From: a virus
Virus record (IMG/VR): IMGVR_UViG_3300046010_001902
Coordinates: 1-20,154 of that record
DNA: 20,154 nucleotides
Direction: 5' to 3' (one strand)
Of the stretch, positions 1 to 7,400 are shown piece after piece. Every line of letters starts with the position of its first letter. Position 1 is the stretch's first letter. The translations under genes were made by a program, and so were the position numbers. Below the pieces are notes generated by a model, which had not been told where the DNA came from, searched no databases, and saw only the letters and a list, made by a program, of their open reading frames with translations.

Positions 1-16
1 GGGATTATAATCAAGA

Positions 17-45
17 AAAGGCGGTGAAATAGCCGCCTTTTTTTT
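17..45 (+). terminator. Rho-independent terminator before the tube-like gene
   Basis: AAAGGCGG (17-24) pairs perfectly with CCGCCTTT (33-40) around an 8-nt loop and runs into a T tract (38-45). A stop codon in frame 2 at 8-10 could be the end of a gene lying left of the window. Only 13 nt separate the T tract from the next ATG, too little for a promoter, so transcription of the 59-577 gene must either read through this hairpin or the hairpin acts as an RNA processing or stability element. Confidence 0.8.
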
Positions 46-58
46 AAACTTTTTTATC

Positions 59-577
59 ATGGCATGTGCAATAACAAGCGGTTACACGATTGATTGTCGC
101 GAGAATATCGGCGGTTTGTCCGCAGTATATTTAGCAGAGTTCGGCAACATTTCGGGTGTAACCGAAGTAAGCGGTCTAGTTACCGGGATCACAAAAGTAG
201 CGGGCAAAAGATTTTACAAGTTTGAGGTTCCAAGAGCAACCGCAAACACATCATCTAATGCAACTGCATCGGAAGAGAATGGTTCAGTATTTTATACTCA
301 CCAAGTAGTATTCCCATTAAATAAGAGAGACTCAACAACTGCGAACATAGTTCGTACACTTGCTAAAAATAAGTTAATGGTTGTTACATTGGATATGGAT
401 GGCAATTATCGTATGTACGGTAAGGGTAAAGGTTTATATCTTGCAACAACTGAAAGCGGAAGTGGTACGGCTGCGGGTGATCGTAATGGTTACAATATCA
501 CATTAAGTGGAATAGAGGTTGATGATTTTTTACAAGTTAGCGCAACAGTAGGAGCGGCGCTTGAGACTGCGGGATAA
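59..577 (+). CDS. Phage structural protein, probable tail-tube (major tail) type
   Basis: A 172-residue protein beginning MACAITSGYTIDCRENIGG. Proteins with this MACxIT(S/A)GxxxxC opening, a segment like ENGSVFYTHQV in the middle and a closing GYNITLSGIE beta segment recur in Bacteroidota phages and uncultured marine and freshwater phages; they are usually labelled structural or hypothetical. Size, predominantly beta-rich sequence and neighbourhood (just before connector-type genes) fit a tail-tube or major tail subunit. That role is inference; a small decoration protein is the alternative. The gene is boxed between hairpins at 17-45 and 605-637, so it probably forms its own transcript with a defined 3' end, which would suit an abundant virion protein. 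The start is the first ATG after the upstream T tract. Confidence 0.7.
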   Translation: MACAITSGYTIDCRENIGGLSAVYLAEFGNISGVTEVSGLVTGITKVAGKRFYKFEVPRATANTSSNATASEENGSVFYTHQVVFPLNKRDSTTANIVRTLAKNKLMVVTLDMDGNYRMYGKGKGLYLATTESGSGTAAGDRNGYNITLSGIEVDDFLQVSATVGAALETAG

Positions 578-604
578 TTTTATTTAAAGCAGTATTTTAT
601 TTAT

Positions 605-637
605 GCCCTACCTACCTGTGAGTAGGTAGGGCTTTTT
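605..637 (+). terminator. Strong Rho-independent terminator after the tube-like gene
   Basis: An 11-bp perfect stem, GCCCTACCTAC (605-615) with GTAGGTAGGGC (622-632), closes a 6-nt loop CTGTGA and is followed by five T (633-637). It lies 27 nt after the stop codon of the 59-577 gene and 12 nt before the next ATG. No TAnnTTTG box lies between it and the next gene, so partial read-through is likely to feed the portal operon. Confidence 0.9.
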
Positions 638-649
638 AAATTTAACAAG

Positions 650-1024
650 ATGTTGCACATATATAAAGGGCAAAATAATTACATAATATTTACGGCCGAT
701 GAGTTAACAACCATCGCAACGCCTAAATATTTATTTATTTTTACAAGTGCTACGGATAAAATAGTTAAATTTGTTGGTACAAACATTGTTGATTATAATA
801 GATACCAAAAAATGCTTATCTTGGATAAGGTTTTTAAGAATTACGAAGCCGGCACCTGGCGATATATTATAAGACAACAAGCAAGCTCAACAAATCTTGA
901 TCCATTATTGAGCGGTGCAATTGTTGAGGAGGGCTTTATGTATTTGCATGATGTCGCCGAATGTGCGCCAACTGAATACACGGATCAATGTAACGAATTT
1001 AAAACATATAATTGTGAGCAATAA
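650..1024 (+). CDS. Small virion-module protein of unknown function
   Basis: A 124-residue protein beginning MLHIYKGQNNYIIFTADEL. It has alternating hydrophobic beta segments (KYLFIFTSATDKIVKF, GTWRYIIRQQASS) and ends in a cysteine-containing tail. The pattern of a short 'kGqxNxI' opening, a central F-x-F segment and 'YxIxxQASSTNLDP' near the end is one I associate with small proteins next to structural genes in Bacteroidota phages; I know of no assigned function. A single beta-sandwich domain is plausible (inference). The gene lies directly upstream of the portal gene and overlaps its GTG start by 11 bp, suggesting translational coupling and a virion or assembly role. Confidence 0.6.
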   Translation: MLHIYKGQNNYIIFTADELTTIATPKYLFIFTSATDKIVKFVGTNIVDYNRYQKMLILDKVFKNYEAGTWRYIIRQQASSTNLDPLLSGAIVEEGFMYLHDVAECAPTEYTDQCNEFKTYNCEQ

Positions 1025-3005
1025 ATATCATTTAGTAAAGGTCGAATTTGACCAAGCGCAACAACCTAAATTCGAAGAGAAAAAAGGTAAAAACTATGTT
1101 GAGTTTGGTGCTAAAAATAACTATTCAAATTACTTGATTGAGTTATTTGGCGAAAGCCCAAAGCACGGTGCAATTGTAAAAGGTAAGGTTAATTATATTT
1201 ATGGCAAAGGTTTTGCGGATGTTCCGAAAGTTGCCAATGTTGAGGGTGAAACTTGGAATCAAATTTTAAAGCGCTCGATTTTAGATGATGAGCTTCATGG
1301 TGGATTTTATTTGCAAATTGTTTACAATGCGTTAAAGCAAATCGCCGGAGTGTATCACATTGAGTTCCAAAAAGTAAGGGTTTCAAAAGATATGAAATGC
1401 TTTTATGTTAAAGATGATTGGAGCAAGAGCGAATTTAGAGAAACGGCAAGAGAGTACAAAGCATTCAATCCAAATGAGCCAAATGGCGCGCAAATTTTAT
1501 TTGTAAAGCAGTACAATCCAAAGAGTGATATTTACCCTCTTCCTTCCTATTTCCAAGGTCTTAACTACATTGAGAGTGATATCCAAGTGAGCCGACATAT
1601 ATTAGGTAATGCAAAGAAAAACTTTGTGGCCACCAAATTGATTAATTTCAATAATGGCTTACCAGGTGAGGAGGAGCAAGAGGAAGTTGAGAGAGATTTA
1701 AAGAATAAATTTGCTAATCCGGAAGGTGATCGCGTAGTAATTGCATTTAATCCATCAAAGGAAAATGCAGTCGATATTGTTGATCTAGGACAAACCAATT
1801 TGACAAAAGAGGATTTCACTAATGTTAACAATCTAATCCAACAAGAGATTTTCTCTTGTCATCAAGTTACAAGCCCGATGCTATTTGGTATTAAAACCGA
1901 AGGGCAATTGGGTGGCCGCAGCGAGATTCGTGATGCTTATCAAATATTCCAAAACACATATGTCAACGAGCGCCAACAACAACACGAAGTAACTTTCAAT
2001 AAGTTAATGAAATTGGCCGGCATCGTTGGTGAGTTTGAGATTGTTCCGGTTGAGCCATTAAGCTTTGAGTTTAGCGAAGCCATTATGAGCGCCAATATGA
2101 CACGCAATGAAATCCGCGAGAAGTTAGGCCTTGCACCGGATAACTTGGCACCACAGGGCGGGGGATTGCCTCCAACGGGTAGTGAGCCAATAGCGGCTGC
2201 AAATGATAGCATTAAGAATTTAAGCGGAAGGCAATATCAAAATGTTATGCGTATTGTTCGCCAATTCGGAAGCGGTAAGATTAACAAGCAACAAGCGGCA
2301 TTGATGTTAAAGAGTGGATTTGGTTTTAGCGATGATGATGTGAATACCTTCCTGGGTGTTGATGATGATCCTAAAACCGAAGAGGCCTTTGCTGACATGC
2401 AAGATGATTTGTTATTGAGTGAATTTAGCGCATGCGGTGACAATTGCAATGAGTTTGAAGTAATTGAGACTCATGAAGCTAAAAACTTTGAGCAATTTGC
2501 GGATGCCGAGATTGACACAATCAAAGCAAATGTCCTTGATTTGATAAGCAAAAACAAGCTTATCACTCCGGAGAACATTGGCACCATCTTAAATAAAAGC
2601 GTTGCCGAGGTTAATCTTACAATTGAAGCTTTAAAAACGGAAGGATATTTAAAAATAATCGGGAGAGATTTAAGCATCTTAAACCCAAAGTATAAACCTC
2701 AAGAGAGTGTGCTTACAAAGCCACTTCGCAAAATTGCGGGAGGTGATAAAGCAACCACAACCGAGGTGCTTTTGCGTTACACATATGCCGGTCCAAGAGA
2801 TGATAAAAACCGACCATTTTGTGCGCGCTTATTACAACTAGCGGAGACAAAGCTTTGGAGCCGTTCCGATATTGAGAACATCTCCGAGCGTTTAGGCTAT
2901 TCAGTATTTGATAGGAGAGGCGGTTGGTTCACGCAACCAAATGGAGTTCACCGCCCATATTGCAGACATCGTTGGCAAGTAAAAATTGTAACTAGAAAAA
3001 AATAA
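1014..3005 (+). CDS. Portal protein with C-terminal winged-helix-like and MuF-like domains
   Basis: The portal forms the dodecameric ring at the capsid vertex through which DNA enters and leaves. I place the start at GTG 1014, giving 663 residues opening (M)SNKYHLVKVEFDQ. The frame stays open upstream to an ATG at 915, but those 33 codons overlap the preceding gene and read as a cysteine-rich out-of-frame peptide. Residues about 1-440 look like a portal: KVNYIYGKG, GFYLQIVYN, RHILGNAKKNF, and TSPMLFGIK with a following EIRDAYQIF stretch. Residues about 498-550 resemble a winged helix (ITPENIGTILN...LKTEGYLKI). Residues about 588-660 (YAGPRDDKNRPFC603 ... PYC650RH652RW) resemble the C-terminal part of Mu gpF-like minor head proteins. 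A fused portal plus minor head protein is therefore the best reading. The portal call is firm; the tail domains are by pattern. Confidence 0.85.
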   Translation: MSNKYHLVKVEFDQAQQPKFEEKKGKNYVEFGAKNNYSNYLIELFGESPKHGAIVKGKVNYIYGKGFADVPKVANVEGETWNQILKRSILDDELHGGFYLQIVYNALKQIAGVYHIEFQKVRVSKDMKCFYVKDDWSKSEFRETAREYKAFNPNEPNGAQILFVKQYNPKSDIYPLPSYFQGLNYIESDIQVSRHILGNAKKNFVATKLINFNNGLPGEEEQEEVERDLKNKFANPEGDRVVIAFNPSKENAVDIVDLGQTNLTKEDFTNVNNLIQQEIFSCHQVTSPMLFGIKTEGQLGGRSEIRDAYQIFQNTYVNERQQQHEVTFNKLMKLAGIVGEFEIVPVEPLSFEFSEAIMSANMTRNEIREKLGLAPDNLAPQGGGLPPTGSEPIAAANDSIKNLSGRQYQNVMRIVRQFGSGKINKQQAALMLKSGFGFSDDDVNTFLGVDDDPKTEEAFADMQDDLLLSEFSACGDNCNEFEVIETHEAKNFEQFADAEIDTIKANVLDLISKNKLITPENIGTILNKSVAEVNLTIEALKTEGYLKIIGRDLSILNPKYKPQESVLTKPLRKIAGGDKATTTEVLLRYTYAGPRDDKNRPFCARLLQLAETKLWSRSDIENISERLGYSVFDRRGGWFTQPNGVHRPYCRHRWQVKIVTRKK

Positions 3006-3009
3006 TTTT

Positions 3010-3582
3010 ATGAGTTTAAATATACTTTTTATTAATGAGGAGCTTATCAAAAGTAGAACGGCAATAAGCCAGGGCATCGATGGTAAGCAAATTTTACCGG
3101 TTATCAAGTTAGCTCAAGATAAGTTTTTATTGCCGGCACTTGGTACATCTTTATTTCGTAGGTTACAAGATGGGGTTGAGAATAACGATTTAAGCACGGA
3201 TGAAAAATCTTTGCTTAATGATTATGTAACGGATTGCCTTTTATGGTTCACACTTGCCGAGATGGTGATGGCAACATCGTTCCAATTTTTTAGCAAAGGA
3301 TTGATGCAGAAAACTGCGGAGGAGAGCAACTCACCAAGTAAGGGCCAATTGGAATTATTACAAAGGTCTTACATGAGCAATGGTGAGTTTTACAAGACAA
3401 GATTAATTGATTATCTTCGTGAAAACTCCGAGTTGTTTGATGAGTACTTAAATTATGGTAGCGGATTTGATATCATAGCGCCACAAATTAAAGCATATAC
3501 TTCGCCAATATTTTTGGGAAGGAGAGGAGCAACACGAAGAGTTAGTAACCTAGATTTACCTCATGAAAATACGCAGTTATAA
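3010..3582 (+). CDS. Head-tail connector/adaptor protein (DUF6712-like)
   Basis: A 190-residue protein, largely helical, beginning MSLNILFINEELIKSRTAI. It starts 4 nt after the portal stop. Length, all-alpha character, the opening 'FINEEELKxxTxI..gID..qI.P.I..AQD' type pattern (here GIDGKQILPVIKLAQDKFL) and the position immediately after the portal match the connector proteins of Bacteroidota phages (DUF6712 type), which sit under the portal and join head to tail. The C-terminal part (SPIFLGRRGATRRV) is basic and probably extended. The family name is from memory of the pattern; the connector role rests mainly on gene order. Confidence 0.7.
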   Translation: MSLNILFINEELIKSRTAISQGIDGKQILPVIKLAQDKFLLPALGTSLFRRLQDGVENNDLSTDEKSLLNDYVTDCLLWFTLAEMVMATSFQFFSKGLMQKTAEESNSPSKGQLELLQRSYMSNGEFYKTRLIDYLRENSELFDEYLNYGSGFDIIAPQIKAYTSPIFLGRRGATRRVSNLDLPHENTQL

Positions 3583-3617
3583 AAGGGAGTTTATAGACAA
3601 AGTAAAACAAAAATTCA

Positions 3618-4052
3618 ATGACTTACAACCAGGTAATAAGTACAATAAGGACTCTCCTAGAATCGCATGCGCAAATAAAGAGCGTAAAAAATGCGACACC
3701 AAGAGAGTGGTTGTTTGTAAATGACCAACCAATTTATCCCATTGCTTGCTTTGCAATCAATAGCGGATCATTGAATGTTGGGCGTGAGCAAGTCTATAAT
3801 GTAACGCTTTGGTTTTTAGATAAGGCGGGCATGGAGGCCGAATTTGAGCCGGATGTTGCATCCGATCAATTACAAATCGGAGCGGACATAATTAGCAAAA
3901 TGAGAAACGGAGCAAATAATTACATCCTTGATCCTAATATAAGTTACAATTTTATATTGGATAAGTTTGAAGATTATTTGAGTGGTATTGAGATAACCTT
4001 TAACATGACAACAGTATCGGAGTTTGATGCTTGCGATATGCCATTAAATTAA
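3618..4052 (+). CDS. Probable neck / tail-completion protein
   Basis: A 144-residue protein beginning MTYNQVISTIRTLLESHAQI: an N-terminal helix, then beta segments around PIYPIACFAINSGSL and YNVTLWFLDKAG, then a helix (DQLQIGADIISKMRN) and a closing beta hairpin (LSGIEITFNMTT). This alpha-beta-beta-alpha-beta layout and about 140 residues are typical of tail terminator or head-closure proteins. The order portal, connector, this gene supports that role, but no diagnostic residue is present, so an unassigned virion protein is possible. The ATG at 3618 follows A-rich sequence (caaaaattca) as expected for Bacteroidota translation starts. Confidence 0.55.
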   Translation: MTYNQVISTIRTLLESHAQIKSVKNATPREWLFVNDQPIYPIACFAINSGSLNVGREQVYNVTLWFLDKAGMEAEFEPDVASDQLQIGADIISKMRNGANNYILDPNISYNFILDKFEDYLSGIEITFNMTTVSEFDACDMPLN

Positions 4053-4064
4053 AAAATTATAAAT

Positions 4065-4430
4065 ATGAGTTGCAATAGTTCAACGGGTGATTTAAGGCCC
4101 GCACAATACAATGTTCAATTATGGCGCAATGACAGTTGGGCGCAGACATTTGCTATCACGGCAAATGATGTGGCAGTTGATTTAAGCGGATCAACTATCT
4201 TGATACAAGTTAGGACCAAGCCCGCATCAACGGATGTGGTGTTGAGCCTTGTAACCGGTACAAGCATCACAATTGGTGGCGTAGGTAAAAACGAGATCAC
4301 ATTAAATAAGATAGTGGACATTGCCGCCGGAAGTTATGTTTATGACATGAATGTCACCTTCCCAAGTGGCCTTGTCAAAACATATATTTGGGGAACTTTT
4401 TTAGTACAGGAGGACATAACAAGAGTATAA
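4065..4430 (+). CDS. Beta-sandwich virion protein upstream of tail fibre (unknown function)
   Basis: A 121-residue beta-rich protein with the pattern 'W..(D/G)xSWxxTFAI...(V)DLSGSTILIQVRTKP ... GKNEITL...AGSYVYDMNVTFPSGLVKTYIWGTFLVQEDITR'. This layout (substrate-like RxDsf, DLTGxtxxmxvR, G-x-Y-xYD, G-x-F-x-V-xxDIT) is common in small proteins beside phage baseplate and tail-fibre genes and resembles the N-terminal attachment domain of some baseplate proteins. It probably helps attach or assemble the fibre encoded 4 nt downstream. The function is inference from fold pattern and position. Confidence 0.55.
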   Translation: MSCNSSTGDLRPAQYNVQLWRNDSWAQTFAITANDVAVDLSGSTILIQVRTKPASTDVVLSLVTGTSITIGGVGKNEITLNKIVDIAAGSYVYDMNVTFPSGLVKTYIWGTFLVQEDITRV

Positions 4431-4434
4431 TAAA

Positions 4435-7400
4435 ATGAGTACAATAATAACACCAAGCGAAGAGCAAATAAACATAGTAGTTAATGATGAAAAAATTAGT
4501 ATCAATGTAGAGAGTGGCGATGTTATTGTAAATGTAACCGAGAATATTGTTGAAGTATCAACAGTTAATGGAGGTTATCCATTGCCAACAACCGTGTATT
4601 CAGTATTTGGAAGGACCGGAAATATAATCGCGGTTGATGGTGATTATGACCTTGGCGAACTTGGTGATGTAACATTAGTAAGCAGTACCAACGGCGATGT
4701 TCTTACATATGATGGCACTAAATGGATTAACAAAGCAGTAACGGGAACGGGAACAGTAACAAGTGTTAACATGACCGTACCGGTTGGCCTTCAAGTAAGT
4801 GGCAATCCAATTACAGTTGCCGGAACGCTAGCGGTTAATTTTGCTTCCGGTTATTCTTTGCCAACAACTGCAAAGCAAACAACCTGGGATGCGGCTTATA
4901 ATGACTCAATCGTAAGTGCAAGCGTAAGCGGTACAACGACAAAGACATTAACTTTAAACCAACAAGATGGAGGCACCATCACCGCATCATGGACCGACAT
5001 AGATACCAATTTGGTAACAAGTGTTAACGGATATGTTGGAACGGTGGTATTAACAACAACCGACATCGCGGAAGGAACAAGATTATATTATACCGAGACA
5101 AGAGTTTCAAATAATGTGGATGTGGCAGCAAATACGGCTGCAAGACATTCAGCGGTGACAATTGGAACTGCTAATGGGTTAAGCTTGGCATCTCAAGTGT
5201 TAAGCCTGGCATTAGCATCGGCATCAACAACCGGCGCTTTAAGTAGCACGGATTGGGTTAAATTTAATACGGCTTATAACGATTCAATAGTTAGTGCAAA
5301 TGTAAGTGGTACAACTACCAAAACATTGACATTAACGCAACAAGATGCGGGAACAATTACGGCATCATGGACCGATCTTGCAGCAAGCGGAACGGTTACA
5401 AGTGTTGCGGCAACAGTTCCGGCCGGACTTACAATAAGTGGCTCGCCCATCGTAAGCGCGGGTACATTAGCATTTGGATTGGATACGGGGTACACAATCC
5501 CATTAAGCACTCAATTAGTGCCATCGGGAGGTACTGCGGGGCAATTACTTACAAAAAATAGTGCAACGAATTATGATACTGCATGGATGGATAATTACGC
5601 AGATTGGACCGAGCAATTAAGAGATACAGTTAAAGCCGAGGTTGCAATAAATAAAGGGCAAGCCGTTTACATAAGTGGGGCTAATGGGACAAATCAATTG
5701 GTTTCTTTGGCATCAAATACAACCGAGCCACTATCAAGCAAAACACTTGGTTTGGCTATGCAGAATTTGGCAATTAATGGCATCGGGGCAATCATTACGG
5801 AAGGATTATTAGGAGGATTGAATACATCAACGGCAACCGCGGGCGATCCGGTGTGGCTTGGGGTGAGTGGTAATTTAATATTTGGATTGGCAAATAAGCC
5901 CGTTGCACCGGCGCATTTAGTCTATATTGGAGTAGTTACAAGATCAAATATAAACAACGGCGAGATTTATGTTAAGATACAAAATGGCTTTGAATTACAA
6001 GAGTTACATAATGTACTTATCTCAAGTGTTGCAAATAACGAAGGTTTATTTTATGAGACTGCGACAACCTTATGGAAAAATAAAAGCATTGCAACAGTAT
6101 TGGGATATACACCAATCTCATTAACAAGTTTAAGCGGAGTGTCTCCATTAAGTTATAACAATACAACCGGAGCATTTAGCATAGCGCAAGCAACTACATC
6201 GGCAAATGGTTATTTATCAAGCACGGATTGGAATACTTTTAATGGCAAGCAAGCGGCATTGAGCGGCACGGGCTTTGTTAAGATTAGCGGAACGACAATA
6301 AGCTATGATAACTCAAGTTATTATTTAGCATCTAATCCAAACGCATACATTGCGTTAACAGGATTGAGTGCAACGGCTCCATTGTCTTATAACAATACAA
6401 CGGGAGGATTTACAATAAGCCAAGCGGGTGTGAGTGGTGATGGTTATTTAAGCTCAACCGATTGGAATACATTCAATAATAAGCAAGCATCCGGAAGCTA
6501 CATCACCGCTTTAAGTGGTGAGGCAACGGCGAGCGGCCCAGGATCGGCGGCGGTGACATTAAGCACATCGGCCGTAACGGGTAAAATTTTAACCGGTGTG
6601 AACATTACCGGAGGATCAATAACCGCAACCGACTCAATATTGGTTGCATTTGGTAAAGTTCAAAACCAAATCAATGGAGTATTAGGTGGGGCAATATATC
6701 AAAGCGTTTGGAACGCATCAACAAATAGCCCAACGCTTACAAGTAGTACAGGAACAAAAGGATATTATTACATCGTAAGTGTTGCGGGATCAACAAACCT
6801 TGATGGTATCACCGATTGGAAAGTGGGTGATTGGGCCATCTTTAATGGCGCCACATGGGATAAAGTTGATAACACGGATGCCGTAAGTTCAGTAAATGGA
6901 TATACCGGAGCGGTAAGTTTGACAACATCCGACATCACCGAAGGTTCAAGATTATATTATACCGAAGGAAGAGTAAGCGCAAACACGGATGTGGCTGCCA
7001 ATACGGCGGCAAGACATGCAGCGGTGACCATTGGCACGGCAAATGGTTTGAGTTTAAGCACTCAAGCTTTAAGCCTGGGGCTTGCATCAACAAGTGCAAC
7101 CGGTGCTTTAAGTAGTACCGATTGGAACACATTTAATTTAAAACAACCGGCTTTAAGTGGTACCGGCTTTGTAAAGATTAGCGGATCAACAATAAGCTAT
7201 GATAATAGTACTTATTATTTAGCATCTAATCCGACCGCTTATATTTCTTTACTTGCTTTAAGTTCAAGTGCAACAGGGTTAACATATACCAACACAACGG
7301 GAGTATTTAGTTTTACGGCGGGTTATTCAATCCCAACTAATGCAAGCCAAACACAATGGGATACGGCTTATTCAAATAGGATTTCAACATTAAATGGATT

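Noticed and set aside
915-1013. ATG 915 as start of the portal gene
   Set aside because: The 33 extra residues overlap the 650-1024 gene, are cysteine-rich and unlike a portal N-terminus, while GTG 1014 gives a typical 'KYxLVKVEFDQ' opening just before the upstream stop.
3563-3724. 53-residue frame beginning MKIRSYKREFIDKVKQKFND, overlapping connector end and the next gene
   Set aside because: Only 35 bases lie between the flanking genes and two thirds of the frame lies inside the 3618 gene; without conservation evidence I treat it as chance, though its start looks protein-like.
5367-5561. 64-residue plus-strand frame within the tail fibre
   Set aside because: Out-of-frame shadow of the repetitive fibre gene; sequence is cysteine/glycine-rich without domain features.
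4894-7245. Repeats as a possible CRISPR array or diversity-generating template/variable pair
   Set aside because: Repeats are long, in frame, coding and diverged at silent positions; no spacers, no cas genes, no reverse transcriptase and no adenine-specific substitutions between copies.
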